Shown here piece by piece: positions 21,071-31,200 of a stretch of DNA of 46,988 bases. Numbering within the stretch: the first letter of the stretch is position 1; each line of letters opens with the position of its first letter. Made by a program: the position numbers and the translations under genes. The stretch is taken from the NCBI GenBank assembly GCA_947174995.1, contig CAMWLC010000020.1:1-46988 (forward strand). The letters are read 5' to 3'. A model generated the notes under the pieces. That model was not told the DNA's origin, made no database searches, and worked only from the letters and a program-made list of their open reading frames with translations. The DNA comes from an uncultured Porphyromonadaceae bacterium (GTDB taxonomy: Bacteria; Bacteroidota; Bacteroidia; Bacteroidales; Muribaculaceae).

Positions 21071-21192
21071 TAGTGTTCAGTTTTTAGTTTTTAGTTTTTA
21101 GTGGATATTTGGGGCATCGTGCTGACGTGAGAAGGCAGGATGCCTCAACTTTCGCTGTCCACTCAACACTTAACACTGAACACTAAAAACTG
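21071..21192. repeat. Intergenic TTTTTAG heptamers and inverted repeat
   Basis: Three TTTTTAG heptamers (about 21081-21102) follow TAGTGTTCAG (21071-21080), whose perfect inverse CTGAACACTA is at 21176-21185. CAGTTTTTAGT (21079-21089) is likewise matched by ACTAAAAACTG (21182-21192). The right side also holds AACACTTAACACTGAACACT tandem units. Such short AT-rich inverted repeats are frequent between Bacteroidales genes. It may end udp transcription. Confidence 0.6.
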
Positions 21193-21197
21193 TATAA

Positions 21198-21229
21198 TTT
21201 GGTTATGTGGGAAAAAATGAGTAATTTTG
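21198..21229 (+). promoter_or_regulatory. Promoter of the WecA-like gene
   Basis: TTTG -33 box (21198-21201), 20-bp spacer and TAATTTTG -7 box (21222-21229) match the Bacteroidetes consensus. It lies 60 nt upstream of the ATG at 21290 and likely drives the three glycan genes that follow. Confidence 0.72.
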
Positions 21230-21289
21230 TGCAAAATTGACCTGTGACCCCCGTCACGGGCGCTTGTCGGCATACTTGAAAATAACATC

Positions 21290-22411
21290 ATGACCACTTG
21301 GATAATACTTGATATCGCATCATTCCTGATGGTAGCCTTCCTCACGGGAGTCATCATACCGCAGATCCTGCTCATAGCTTTCAGAAAGCAACTGTTTGAT
21401 GAGGTAGACCCCCGCAAGGTCCATCAGGGAGCCGTGCCCCGCCTGGGAGGCATAGCCTTTTTCCCGGCCATACTCTTTTCCCTTTTCCTGGTGTTCGGCT
21501 TCTGTCTGCAGTTTGATGCGGTGGTCATCAACGGTCTGATGAAGAGCAGCGTTGCGAGCATGTGCTTCATCTGCTCGGGGGTGCTCATCCTGTACCTCGT
21601 GGGTATGGCCGACGACCTGGTGGGCTTCAAGTATCGCGCCAAATTCGTGGCGCAGCTCGTGGCGGCTGCTCTGGTGATAGCCGGAGGCGTCACCATCGAT
21701 AATCTCCACGGATTCCTCTGGATACACGCCCTGCCGATGGCTCTCAGCATGATTCTCACGGCCCTGCTGACCGTATTCATCACCAACGCCATCAATCTTA
21801 TCGACGGCATCGACGGCCTGGCCTCGGGCCTCAGCAGCATAGCGTGCGCCTTCTACGGTTTCGTGTTTTTCTGCGCGGGACTGTATATCTACTCCCTCCT
21901 GGCTTTCGCCACGATGGGGGCGTTACTTCCCTTCTTCTATTACAACGTGTTCGGCAACGTCAAGAAGCACACCAAGATTTTCATGGGTGACACCGGTGCC
22001 CTTACCATCGGCTTGATACTCAGTGTGATGAGCATACGCCTCTGTCGTATCGGCGACGATGTGCTCGACATGAACCCCGGAGTGGCGGCCTTCGCCCCGC
22101 TGCTGATACCCTGCTTCGACGTGGTGAGGGTGTATCTGCGCCGCATAGCCCATCACCGCAATCCCTTCCTCCCCGACAAAAGCCATATCCATCACAAGTT
22201 CCTGGCCCTGGGTATGAGCCAAAGGCTGACGATGCCCACCATCGTCACCGTGAGTTTCGTGCTGACGGCCCTGAATTACTGGCTCAGCCGATATGTCAAC
22301 ATCACGCTGCTCTTTGCGATGGACCTCCTTCTCTGGACGGCGGGCAACATGATTCTCACCCGCTTCATAAGGCGCCGTGAGCAGCGCACCGGCCAGGAGC
22401 TTTACGTCTAA
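21290..22411 (+). CDS. WecA/MraY-family undecaprenyl-phosphate sugar-1-P transferase, 373 aa
   Basis: Integral membrane enzyme that starts glycan assembly by moving a HexNAc-1-phosphate from its UDP-sugar to undecaprenyl phosphate. About ten hydrophobic helices are visible. Family motifs: GMADDLVGFKYRAKF (Mg-binding DD), NAINLIDGIDGLASGLS, FMGDTGAL and the cytosolic HIHHKFLALG that marks WecA-type rather than MraY-type enzymes. It has its own promoter and lies 24 nt before the GDP-fucose synthase gene, so it probably begins an O-antigen- or capsule-like pathway. Confidence 0.88.
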   Translation: MTTWIILDIASFLMVAFLTGVIIPQILLIAFRKQLFDEVDPRKVHQGAVPRLGGIAFFPAILFSLFLVFGFCLQFDAVVINGLMKSSVASMCFICSGVLILYLVGMADDLVGFKYRAKFVAQLVAAALVIAGGVTIDNLHGFLWIHALPMALSMILTALLTVFITNAINLIDGIDGLASGLSSIACAFYGFVFFCAGLYIYSLLAFATMGALLPFFYYNVFGNVKKHTKIFMGDTGALTIGLILSVMSIRLCRIGDDVLDMNPGVAAFAPLLIPCFDVVRVYLRRIAHHRNPFLPDKSHIHHKFLALGMSQRLTMPTIVTVSFVLTALNYWLSRYVNITLLFAMDLLLWTAGNMILTRFIRRREQRTGQELYV

Positions 22412-22435
22412 GACCCCATCTCACCAGAAACAGGT

Positions 22436-23377
22436 ATGGAGAAAGATTCCAAGATATATGTGGCCGGCCATCGCGGGATGGTCGGCTCCGCCATTGTCCG
22501 CGAACTGAAGCGTCAGGGCTACTGCAATATCGTGACGCGCACCCACGCCGAGCTTGACCTTACTGACCAGAGGGCCGTGGAGGCCTTCTTCGAGGCCGAG
22601 AAACCGGAGTATGTGTTTCTTGCCGCCGCCAAGGTAGGGGGGATAGTGGCTAACGACAAGGCCAAGGCCGACTTCATGTATGAGAACATGATGCTGGAGA
22701 TGAACGTCATACACTCCGCCTGGCGCAACGGTTGCCGCAAACTGGAGTTTCTCGGTTCGTCGTGCATCTATCCGCGCATGGCCCCGCAGCCGATGCCGGA
22801 GAGCTGCCTGCTCACTTCCGAGCTGGAGAAGACCAACGAGGCCTACGCCCTGGCGAAGATTTCGGGCCTGAAATACTGCGAGTATCTCAACACGCAGTAT
22901 GGCACGGATTTCATTTCGGTGATGCCCACCAATCTCTACGGGCCCAACGATAACTATCATCCCGAGCACAGCCATGTGCTCCCGGCGCTGATACGCCGTT
23001 TTCACGAAGCCAAGGAGAGCGGGGCGGAGAGCGTGACGTGCTGGGGCGACGGCTCGCCGCTGAGGGAGTTCCTGTATGTGGATGACCTGGCCAATCTCTG
23101 CGTCTTCCTGATGAACAATTACAGCGGTAATGAGACGGTCAATGCCGGCACCGGCAAGGAACTGTCGATACGCGAGCTTACCGAACTGGTGGCGAAGACC
23201 GTGGGATATACCGGAGAGATCCTCTGGGACACCACGCGCCCCAACGGCACTCCCCGCAAGCTCCTCGACGTGAGCAAGGCCACGGCGCTGGGCTGGACCT
23301 ACTCCACCGAACTCGAAGAGGGGATACGCCTCTCATATCAGGATTTTCTCACCAACCCCATACGTGCCGAAAGATGA
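22436..23377 (+). CDS. fcl: GDP-L-fucose synthase, 313 aa
   Basis: Cytoplasmic NADPH-dependent epimerase/reductase that turns GDP-4-keto-6-deoxymannose into GDP-L-fucose. The short-chain dehydrogenase core is clear: the nucleotide-binding [32 protein letters not shown], and the catalytic YxxxK in [16 protein letters not shown], then [23 protein letters not shown]. The length is normal. The stop overlaps the manC start (ATGA). The partner GDP-mannose 4,6-dehydratase (gmd) is not in the window and must lie elsewhere. Confidence 0.93.
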   Translation: MEKDSKIYVAGHRGMVGSAIVRELKRQGYCNIVTRTHAELDLTDQRAVEAFFEAEKPEYVFLAAAKVGGIVANDKAKADFMYENMMLEMNVIHSAWRNGCRKLEFLGSSCIYPRMAPQPMPESCLLTSELEKTNEAYALAKISGLKYCEYLNTQYGTDFISVMPTNLYGPNDNYHPEHSHVLPALIRRFHEAKESGAESVTCWGDGSPLREFLYVDDLANLCVFLMNNYSGNETVNAGTGKELSIRELTELVAKTVGYTGEILWDTTRPNGTPRKLLDVSKATALGWTYSTELEEGIRLSYQDFLTNPIRAER

Positions 23378-24720
23378 AGACCATACTCCTCTCGGGCGGC
23401 TCGGGCAAGCGCCTGTGGCCCCTTTCAAACGATGCAAGAAGCAAGCAGTTTCTCAAGCTCCTGCGCACTCCGCAGGGGGAGAAGGAATCAATGATCCAGA
23501 GGGTTGTGCGCCAGATAAGCGCGGCCGGTATCTCCGACGGCATACTCGTGGCCACGGGGGTGAGCCAGAAAGACAGCATCGAGAATCAGCTCGGAGGCCT
23601 GACGTCTGTCATCACGGAGCCTTCGCGCCGCAGTACTTTCCCGGCCATCGTCCTGGCGTGCAGTCGTCTTGCCGCCGAAGGAACGGGTGCAGACGAGACC
23701 GTTGCCGTCATGCCCTGCGACACGTTTGCCGACGAATCCTACTTCGAGAGCATATCGCGTATGGACATGGCCGTGCGCGATGGCGCGGCCGAAATGGCCC
23801 TCATGGGTGTAGTGCCGACATACCCCTCGGCCAAATACGGATACATACTTCCCGGTGCGGAATGTGGCGTGGAGGGTGTATGCGGCGTAAGGCGTTTCGT
23901 CGAGAAGCCCGAGGTGGATGTCGCACGCTCCATGATTGAGGAAGGTGCGCTCTGGAACGGCGGGGTGTTCGTGTTCCGCCTGGGATGGTTCATGGATCTC
24001 GCGGCGCGACTCCTGCCGGGCGTCACACTCACCCCCGAGGCTCTCAGGGAGAGGTATGCCACGCTTCCGAAAATCAGTTTCGATTACGCCGTGGTGGAGA
24101 AACTGCCTGTCGGCTCCCTCGCTGTGGCCCCCTACGAAGGGGAGTGGAAGGACCTCGGCACATGGAACACCCTGACCGACGAACTGCGGGACGATTTTCA
24201 CGGCAACGTCATAGCCGAGAACTGCGAGGGCACTTATATTATCAATGAGCTGGAGCTCCCCTTGGTGTGCCTGGGAGCGAAGGATATGGTGGTGGCCGCC
24301 ACGCCCGACGGCATCCTGGTGACGGACCGCCGTCTGAGCGAGAATCTGAAGCGTATCGCCGGGGGGCTGGACCGCCGCCCGATGTATGAGGAGCGCCGGT
24401 GGGGAGAATACAAGGTGATAGACTCCGTGGAGTTTCCCGACGGGTTCTGCGCCCTGACAAAGCAGCTGACCCTGAGGCCGGGGTGTTCGATAAGCTATCA
24501 GCGTCACAACTGCCGCGCCGAGATATGGACCTTTATCGACGGGGAGGGTGAAATCATCCTCGACGGAGAGAGGCGCCCGGTGAGACGCGGCGACGTGATA
24601 CACATCCCCGTGGGGATGATGCACGCCCTGCGTGCCCGCACGCCGCTCACCTTCATCGAGGTGCAGCAGGGAGCCAACCTCGTCGAGGAGGACATAGAGC
24701 GTTTCCCGCTGACCTGGTGA
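23374..24720 (+). CDS. manC: Mannose-1-phosphate guanylyltransferase, 448 aa
   Basis: Makes GDP-mannose from mannose-1-phosphate and GTP, the precursor of GDP-fucose used by the coupled upstream enzyme. The nucleotidyltransferase domain has the signature [21 protein letters not shown] at the N-terminus, then [18 protein letters not shown] and [10 protein letters not shown]. The C-terminal 110 residues are the cupin of the type II isomerase-like half ([21 protein letters not shown], then [11 protein letters not shown]). The cupin may be regulatory or carry mannose-6-phosphate isomerase activity. It converges on dprA with only 28 nt between the stop codons. Confidence 0.92.
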   Translation: MKTILLSGGSGKRLWPLSNDARSKQFLKLLRTPQGEKESMIQRVVRQISAAGISDGILVATGVSQKDSIENQLGGLTSVITEPSRRSTFPAIVLACSRLAAEGTGADETVAVMPCDTFADESYFESISRMDMAVRDGAAEMALMGVVPTYPSAKYGYILPGAECGVEGVCGVRRFVEKPEVDVARSMIEEGALWNGGVFVFRLGWFMDLAARLLPGVTLTPEALRERYATLPKISFDYAVVEKLPVGSLAVAPYEGEWKDLGTWNTLTDELRDDFHGNVIAENCEGTYIINELELPLVCLGAKDMVVAATPDGILVTDRRLSENLKRIAGGLDRRPMYEERRWGEYKVIDSVEFPDGFCALTKQLTLRPGCSISYQRHNCRAEIWTFIDGEGEIILDGERRPVRRGDVIHIPVGMMHALRARTPLTFIEVQQGANLVEEDIERFPLTW

Positions 24721-24748
24721 CGTCATCCGGTACGCATGGCGTGCTACG

Positions 24749-25855
24749 TCATCCCAGGGCCGAGAAGCGGTTGCCGGGATGGCGCGTGACGAGGCCGTCG
24801 AATTCCATTTCGCCGAGCAGGGCCGTGAGGGTATGCACCGGAAGGCCGAGCCGGGCATGGAGTTCGTCGAATGGAACGGGATCCCTCTCGAAGCGCAGCA
24901 ATTCGTAGACACGGGCCGTGTCTCCCTCCAGTTCGGGAAACAGGTTGCGCCCGGTGTGATTGATATTCAGACCCTCCGGTTGCCAGCCGAGAGTCTCCAT
25001 GACATCGGCTGCCGATGTCACGAGCGAGGCCCGGTGGGTGCGTATCAGATGATTGCATCCGGCGCTCCGGCTGTCGCCGACACGTCCGGGAAGGGCCATC
25101 ACCTCGCGGCTGTAGGAGTGGGCCGTGGCAGCCGTGGACATCGAGCCCCCCTTTATGTCGCTCTCGGCCACGATCACTCCGGCCGGAAGCAGGGCCACGA
25201 TACGGTTGCGTTCCAGGAAATTTCCCGGCATCGGGGGTGTGCCCGACGGATATTCCGACACTATCGCGCCTCCGGATCGCACTATGCGGGCCGCGAGGTC
25301 GCGGTGTGCGGCGGGGTATACCTTGTCCAGTCCGTGTGCCACCACGGCTATGGTGCGAAGTCCATGGCGCAATGCCGCCTCGTGGGCCTCGCGGTCGATG
25401 CCGTAGGCAAGGCCGCTGATTATCACCAGGTCGGGAAAGTAGACCGCCAGGTCCTCCACCAGCTTGCTGACGAATCCGGCGCCGTAGGCCGTGCAGCGGC
25501 GTGTACCCACGATGCTCAGGGAGCGCGGGGCATCGAGGGGACACTCCCCGATGCCGTACAGGGCGATCGGGGCCCTCTCGGATTCGGCCAGGGGGAGGGG
25601 ATAGGTGTCGTCGGCAAGAGAGTGCACACGAATGGAATGATTCTCCACAAACCGGCACTCGGTCCGTGCCCTCTCCAGGGCCTCGTCGCGGAAATGCTCC
25701 TGGAGTCGGGAGGCGCCGCGCAGGTGCATCATGTCGGAAAGCTCGGCCGTGGAGAGGGTGAAGAAATCATCGACGGAAATTCCAATTTCCGTCATCCGGC
25801 TCACCACGGCGGGGGTGACACCCTTCATCATGGAGAGAGCTATGCGGCGCAGCAT
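24749..25855 (-). CDS. dprA: DNA-processing protein DprA, 368 aa
   Basis: Cytoplasmic single-strand DNA-binding protein that loads RecA on incoming DNA in transformation. The extended Rossmann fold is visible: SIVGTRRCTAYGAGFVSKL (about residues 114-132), VIISGLAYGIDREAHEAAL, then VVAHGLDKVYPAAHRDLA and VIVAESDIKGGSMSTAATA. It is followed by LPGRVGDSRSAGCNHLIRT. A SAM-like helical region precedes it and a C-terminal winged-helix-like domain follows. The ATG at 25855 is chosen; a GTG two codons upstream (25861) is possible. It sits 8 nt after the thioesterase stop. Confidence 0.94.
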   Translation of the reverse strand: MLRRIALSMMKGVTPAVVSRMTEIGISVDDFFTLSTAELSDMMHLRGASRLQEHFRDEALERARTECRFVENHSIRVHSLADDTYPLPLAESERAPIALYGIGECPLDAPRSLSIVGTRRCTAYGAGFVSKLVEDLAVYFPDLVIISGLAYGIDREAHEAALRHGLRTIAVVAHGLDKVYPAAHRDLAARIVRSGGAIVSEYPSGTPPMPGNFLERNRIVALLPAGVIVAESDIKGGSMSTAATAHSYSREVMALPGRVGDSRSAGCNHLIRTHRASLVTSAADVMETLGWQPEGLNINHTGRNLFPELEGDTARVYELLRFERDPVPFDELHARLGLPVHTLTALLGEMEFDGLVTRHPGNRFSALG

Positions 25856-25863
25856 GGTCACGA

Positions 25864-26283
25864 TCAGAGATAATCCTTGAATACCCGGGCCACTTCGTCA
25901 CCCTTGGAGAGCTTGCCATCCTTGAGGATGACCACCGTGATGAGGGCCTTCACCACCGTCTCGCCGTCGGGACGGAGTATTTCCTGATGGAATATGAACC
26001 GGGGACCCTTGCGCTCTATGCTCAGGCAGCTCAGAAAAGTGTCTCCACCGCGAAGGGAGGAGAGATATTCTATCTCGCATTTGCGCACCACGCCGTCGAG
26101 CCCCCGGCGATGCATCTCGGAGAAGGAGAGGCCGGCCGCCTGACAGAATTTGTGGCGGGTGTGCTCCATGTAGTGAAGATAGTTGGCATTGTTGACTATC
26201 TGCTCGCAGTCGAGCTCGTAGTCGCGCACCTCCATGTCCATGATGAAGGAGTATTTGCGATCTTTGTCTTTGAGAAGTTCCAT
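25864..26283 (-). CDS. Hot-dog fold acyl-CoA thioesterase (YbgC-like), 139 aa
   Basis: Small cytoplasmic 4HBT-type thioesterase that cleaves an acyl-CoA or acyl-ACP thioester. The active-site region is ELDCEQIVNNANYLHYMEHTRHKFC; in YbgC relatives the equivalent is an aspartate or asparagine followed by YxxxxxxAR. The hot-dog beta strands follow (CEIEYLSSLRGGDTFLSCLSI, then RFIFHQEILRPDGETVVKALITVVIL). The natural substrate is unknown. It lies 16 nt after the membrane protein stop and is probably co-transcribed with dprA. Confidence 0.85.
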   Translation of the reverse strand: MELLKDKDRKYSFIMDMEVRDYELDCEQIVNNANYLHYMEHTRHKFCQAAGLSFSEMHRRGLDGVVRKCEIEYLSSLRGGDTFLSCLSIERKGPRFIFHQEILRPDGETVVKALITVVILKDGKLSKGDEVARVFKDYL

Positions 26284-26299
26284 GATTAAGTAGTTCTTG

Positions 26300-26923
26300 T
26301 TAAGCCCCGGCGTTTATTGTCCAGCCGCATCGGGCGGAGAGTATTTCGGCGAATCCAGCCAGGGATGCGGGAGATTTGAAGGCTCCCGAAGGAATCAGCA
26401 GGAGTCCCCGGGCACCTGCGGGAAGTATCAGGGAGGTGAGTCCCACGGTGTATGGGGAGAAATCGGAGTAGGGTATCAGAATGTCCCGCTGAGCGGGTTG
26501 CGGGGTTTCAGCTTCCCGCCTGAAGGCCTCGGGGTCAAGCACATCGGAATCGGAGCTCTTCCGCTCGGGAGGATATACCGTCACCACCATGCCCTGCGGG
26601 GAGAGGCAGAGCGAATGGTCCACGGTGTTGAGGGCCGTGGCCTGGCGCAGACCGTGGTCGAAATAGAGAAAAGCGGCCACAAGAGGCACGAATATCATGA
26701 GCACCATGAGAGCGAGGATGAAGAAGCGCGTGTCCAGGAGGAATCCCAGGATTAAGGCCCCCACCACGGGGATGGCGCAGATGCTCCCCCACAGCGGACC
26801 GTGGCGCATGGCCAGCGCGGATATGACCTGCGAGGAGGGGACACGGAAGCGCGATGTGGTTTGCGAAGCGGAGGAGATCGTTGCCGGATTACTTGCGTCG
26901 GCGTGAGGAGCGGATGCGTTCAT
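26300..26923 (-). CDS. Small two-helix membrane protein, 207 aa
   Basis: Not recognised as a named family. The open frame extends to 27076, but its first 51 codons lie inside the upstream hydrolase gene. The ATG at 26923 gives only a 35-nt overlap and is preferred. The N-terminal 45 residues are Ser/Ala/Thr-rich and probably cytosolic. Two hydrophobic helices follow at about residues 45-62 and 66-90 (ICAIPVVGALILGFLLD, then FFILALMVLMIFVPLVAAFLY). The C-terminal 100 residues look like a PH-like or YcxB-like beta domain (SLCLSPQGMVVTVYP, LIPYSDFSPYTVG, LLLIPSGAFK). Confidence 0.62.
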   Translation of the reverse strand: MNASAPHADASNPATISSASQTTSRFRVPSSQVISALAMRHGPLWGSICAIPVVGALILGFLLDTRFFILALMVLMIFVPLVAAFLYFDHGLRQATALNTVDHSLCLSPQGMVVTVYPPERKSSDSDVLDPEAFRREAETPQPAQRDILIPYSDFSPYTVGLTSLILPAGARGLLLIPSGAFKSPASLAGFAEILSARCGWTINAGA

Positions 26924-28022
26924 AAGTGGCGCGGTTAAGTGCGGGAAGGGTCTGGAGATAGCCGGTGCCCTCGTCATTGACAAGACGCTGCATGTCAATG
27001 TATTTGTCGCCGTTGTCGTAGTCGCGTGGAAACACTTCGCCGCGACGCCGCTTGGCAAGGTCGGACATCGGCGCATGGCCGCCGGGGGCCGTGCCCCGCA
27101 GCTGGTCGGGTACTCCTCCGGGGGCGCACCACACCGGGAGAATCTCCGACACGGGGGGATAGCCGAGTCCTGTCCACATTATGTACTCGTCCCTGAGTGA
27201 ACCGGGAATGAGGGCGGAGGCGTCGCGTACCGGCTCGCATCCCTCGATGACGATGGTGGCCGTGGACTTGAAGCGGGGTATGAAATCCTGGTCTATCACC
27301 CATCGCTGGGAGCCGTCGGTGTAGTCGCATCCTATCTGGGAATTGAGAAAGGTGCGGCTCACCTCCTCGGTGAGAAATTCCGGCGTCAGGTCCCCTTTTT
27401 GCGCCATGGGGAGAATGAGGAGCTCCGCATTGCGCTCGCGCACATAGCCGTAGCCCTCCTCGGGGCGACCGGCGTGGCTGTAATTGGTGCGTATGAGTAC
27501 CCCGGAGGGGGCCTCGGAGAGATTGAAACGCTTGTAGGAGTGATTGTTGGTCTCGAAGAAGGCTCCGTTGCCCTCGGCATCGATCACTCCGAAATTCGCC
27601 TCCACGCCCATCGGGCGGGGGAGGGTCTCGAGCAGACGTGCGAAATCATCCACCGTGCGGCAGGAGCGCAGGGCTATCGTCATCAGCAGCCCCTCTCGGT
27701 CCATCTCCTTTTCGGGCACAGCGTCATCCTTGATATTGTATGAGGCGGTGTTCATCACCGCGAAGCCAACATCGTTCATCCCCGCCCAGGCCTCCTTGAG
27801 GTCGCGGTCAGAAGCGTTGAAGAGAGCCACGTAGGAGTGTTCCCCCTTCTTGGCCGCGACGTATTCCACCTTGTTGTCCACGGTGGAGGTGTCGCGGTGT
27901 TTCCACAGCATCGGACGCCCGTAGCGCGAGGCATCCGCGCTTATGATCGCGGAGGTGCACCCCATGGCCGAAATGCAGCAGAGGAGGATATAATATAGCA
28001 ATGTGAGGAGTCGTTTATTCAT
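26889..28022 (-). CDS. Secreted N-terminal-cysteine amidohydrolase (C45/C69/choloylglycine type), 377 aa
   Basis: Ntn-fold hydrolase exported by a signal peptide (NKRLLTLLYYILLCCISAMG). Cleavage before Cys22 would expose the catalytic nucleophile in CTSAIIS, as in choloylglycine hydrolase and acyltransferase families. Family features follow: GRPMLWKHRDTS, AWAGMNDVGFAVMNTASYN, NGAFFETNNHSYKRFN and RTNYSHAGR. Likely cleaves an amide bond (peptide, acyl-amino acid or conjugate) outside the cell. The frame opens at 28115, but the promoter and signal peptide place the start at 28022. First gene of a run with the membrane protein, thioesterase and dprA. Confidence 0.83.
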   Translation of the reverse strand: MNKRLLTLLYYILLCCISAMGCTSAIISADASRYGRPMLWKHRDTSTVDNKVEYVAAKKGEHSYVALFNASDRDLKEAWAGMNDVGFAVMNTASYNIKDDAVPEKEMDREGLLMTIALRSCRTVDDFARLLETLPRPMGVEANFGVIDAEGNGAFFETNNHSYKRFNLSEAPSGVLIRTNYSHAGRPEEGYGYVRERNAELLILPMAQKGDLTPEFLTEEVSRTFLNSQIGCDYTDGSQRWVIDQDFIPRFKSTATIVIEGCEPVRDASALIPGSLRDEYIMWTGLGYPPVSEILPVWCAPGGVPDQLRGTAPGGHAPMSDLAKRRRGEVFPRDYDNGDKYIDMQRLVNDEGTGYLQTLPALNRATYERIRSSRRRK

Positions 28023-28039
28023 AAGTTTGGTTTTCTCCA

Positions 28040-28073
28040 CAAAGTTAACAAAAAATTCCGAAACAATGGCAAA
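28040..28073 (-). promoter_or_regulatory. Promoter of the secreted hydrolase
   Basis: On the minus strand a TTTG box (28070-28073) and a TAACTTTG box (28040-28047) are separated by 22 bp. The expected transcript would start near 28033, leaving only about 11 nt of leader. The -33 box lies inside the start of the divergent DUF4250 gene. Confidence 0.55.
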
Positions 28074-28245
28074 TCTTCCCGAAGACCCCTTCATGTTGCT
28101 CAGCGTGATCAACACGCGCCTGCGCGATCAGTACCCCTCTCTCGATGCCCTGTGCGAGGCGGAGAGCATCAGCCGCGATGACCTGACGGCACGACTGGCA
28201 AGCGCGGGATTCGAGTATATGCCCGAAATCAATCAGTTCAGGTAA
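28066..28245 (+). CDS. DUF4250 small protein, 59 aa
   Basis: A small conserved protein of unknown function, recognised by MANLPEDPFMLLSVINTRLRD near the start, the middle YPSLDALCEAESISRDDL and the ending GFEYMPEINQFR, which match DUF4250 in order and length. The frame is open from 28003, but the ATG at 28066 gives the family's normal start. It diverges from the hydrolase gene (44 nt between starts) and ends 5 nt before the GH85-like gene. Confidence 0.88.
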   Translation: MANLPEDPFMLLSVINTRLRDQYPSLDALCEAESISRDDLTARLASAGFEYMPEINQFR

Positions 28246-28250
28246 ATACG

Positions 28251-31200
28251 ATGTGCAGTCGGACTCTCCGCCGCGTGAGTAGAATCACCGCCTTCCTCTT
28301 CCCCGCCGTGGTGCCGTTTGCCCTTGGGGGGACAACCCCCTTTGTCGACCCCGGACCCTCGGGTGCGGATTTCCTGCTCGCTCTCGGGGATTGGACACCG
28401 GGCACACCCTGGTGTGAGGACGAGAATTTCTTCATATCTCGCGTGTGTCCCGCCGCGCGATTTCGCAATCAGGCCACGCAAATCGATCCCACGCTTGACG
28501 AGGAGTCGGATAAGAAACTGATCTTCTGGGTGCCAGCCGGAGATGAAACCCACCCCGCGCTTCCCGGAGGGAATTTCGACAGCGAGACCTTCACGCAGTG
28601 GAGCTACGTCACTCACTACGGTGTCTGGAATATGCCGCCGGCCTGTGTGCCCGCCGGACTCATGGATGCGGCACACCGCAACGGTGTGGCCGTAAGCGCT
28701 GTGGCGGCAATTCCCTTCGGTCCCATTTCCCCGGAATGGGAGAGGGCATTGCGTGAGGCCGCCGGCTCGGGTGCTGAGAAAATGGCCGCATGGCTTAACA
28801 GATGCGGTCTTGACGGGATAGGATACAATTCGGAGTTTACAGCCGACCCCTCCCTTATAGCGTCACTTGGCCGATGGCATGGCGAACTTCGGACACTCAT
28901 GGCCTCCCCGCTCAAGGAGATTATATGGTATGACGGCACTTCCGAGTTCGGATATCCGATGTTTGACCTCGGACTGGGGACGCACAACGATGAAATATGG
29001 GGCGGCGGAGGCGATGTCCGCACATCGCTGTTTTTCAATTATAACTGGAATTATCCCGAGACGCTCGAAAGGAGCGTGGAGTATGCCCGCGAGATGGGAC
29101 GTACCCCCCTCGACCTCTATTGCGGGATAAACATGCAGGGGCGCGAGCCGCATGACCTCTCGCGCGGATTGTGGTCTCTGCTGCGGCGCTATCCCCTCTC
29201 CATAGGGCTCTGGGGAGCACATTCCGCCAATATGTTCTGGGAGAGCAGGGGGGAATGTGGAGGTAGTGCAGAGGGGCGGCAGCGTCATTATCTTTCGGGT
29301 ATCGAGCGATGGTTTTGCGGAGGGACCCGCAACCCCCTCACCTCGCGCCGAAATGGGGGTGAAAATATTGCTTACGGTCCCGGAAATGATGATTTCCCGG
29401 GGATGTCATCCATGATGACCGCCCGCAGCCCCTTGTCATGGGATCTCTCGGAGCGCCCCTTCATTACATCCTTCTGCCTGGGGAACGGTATGTTTCTCAA
29501 CAAGGAGGGAATGTGCTGCCATGACTCGCAATGGTATGACCTCGGAGCGCAGGATTACCTCCCCACCTGGACATGGTGGTGGGCCGGAGAGTGGCTTGGC
29601 CGGGATGGCGGGAGGGTGCCGGTCGAGGGCATGGAAGCCGAATATACCCATGACGATGCCTGGACGGGAGGCAGCTCGGTGAGGATATACGGTTCGGCAG
29701 CCAATGAATGGCTGCATCTTTTCAAGACTCAGTTCGGGATTGGCCGGGGAGATCAACTTTCCGTGTGTCTCAAGCACGTTGCAGGGGCCGGACGTATCTC
29801 TCTCGTGCTCTGTGCCGAAGACCACGAGTCTGAACCTGTGGAAGTTCCTCTTGACGTGACGGAGGGCACAGCCGATTGGCAACGGTTCACCCTCTATCCG
29901 GGTCTCACTGAAGGCACGGAATTCCTTTCCGGCAAAACACTCGCCATGATGGGACTACGCTTCACCGATGCAGAGGAACTTGATATACGCTTGGGAAACA
30001 TCGAGCTGACGAGGCCGGGGGGATACCGGGATATTCCGGCCGCTCCGGTGATAGAGAGGGCGGAAGTGATGGAAGCCGGGCCGGGAGGGGCCGTAGGAAA
30101 AATCATATTCAATATGCCCGATGAGTCCACGAAAGGCCCCTATAACCTGGACCACGGGGTGTCGCGTTTCAACCTGTATGCCAGGCAGCCCGGAGGTGAG
30201 CCGCAATTGCGCGGCATGACGAGTGTATGGGCCGCACTGCTTTACGGAATTCCGGGAGAGTGGGAACGTCCGGATGCTGCGTTGGAAATGGGTGTGGCCG
30301 CTGTCGGTCTTGACGGACACACCGAGTCACCCGTATCGTGGAGCGGCCCGCTTTCCGTAGCCCCGGTGTTTGACCCCGGACCTCCGGTCCAAGAGATTCC
30401 CGCACCCGGTTTTGAGCGCGAATATGGCGCGCCCCCGGTCATAGAGTCCCTCAGCGTTACCTCTGCGGCAACGGATGGCACACTGAGCGTCGAGGCCGTG
30501 GCGGATGTACCCTCCACCACACGCTCGCGCGGCGTGAGAATAGGGGAGTGCGGGTATGGTTTTACATACGCCGATGCAGGAATCGTCAGAAGCATGGCTC
30601 CTCACAGCGTGAGCTTCATGATAAGGCCGGATGCTCCGGCCGACACTGTCCCGAGAACTCTCTTCACGGTGCGTGACCGCTCGGACGTATGGTCAGACAA
30701 TCATTTCGGATCATTTCGCCACACCATATCCGCCGACGGGACCACGTCCGCCTTTGTCCTGACCGGAAGCGCAGGAGGCGACGCAGTGTATTATTTCGAC
30801 GAAACTCCCGACACCCGGCTGTATCCCGGGGAGTGGCATCATATGATATACACCTTCGAGACGGATGAAGCCGGAGGTGTGAGGCCGCGGTGGTATCTTG
30901 ACGGCAAGGAACGGAAACCTGTCAGGCGCGTCAGAGGACGCACTACCGTCACGGGCGATGAAATGCCCTTTGAGAAGCGCCTGAAGTCCTGGCGACCCGG
31001 AAATGTAGGCGAAGTCGGAGGATATGTGCATGGCGCCGTAGCAATGGAAGGGAGCGTGGCGTGCATGAAATTTCACTCCGACCCCGTGACAGACGAAGAG
31101 ACTGCAGGGCGTATCATGGCCGACACCTCCTCGGACAGCATCATGGCACCGGTGGCCTACCGGGACACGGGCGTGGAGGGTGTAGGCGAACTTTACCGTC

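Noticed and set aside
23488..24912. 474-codon minus-strand ORF
   Set aside because: Antisense to manC and the end of dprA; no family motif and shadow-like composition.
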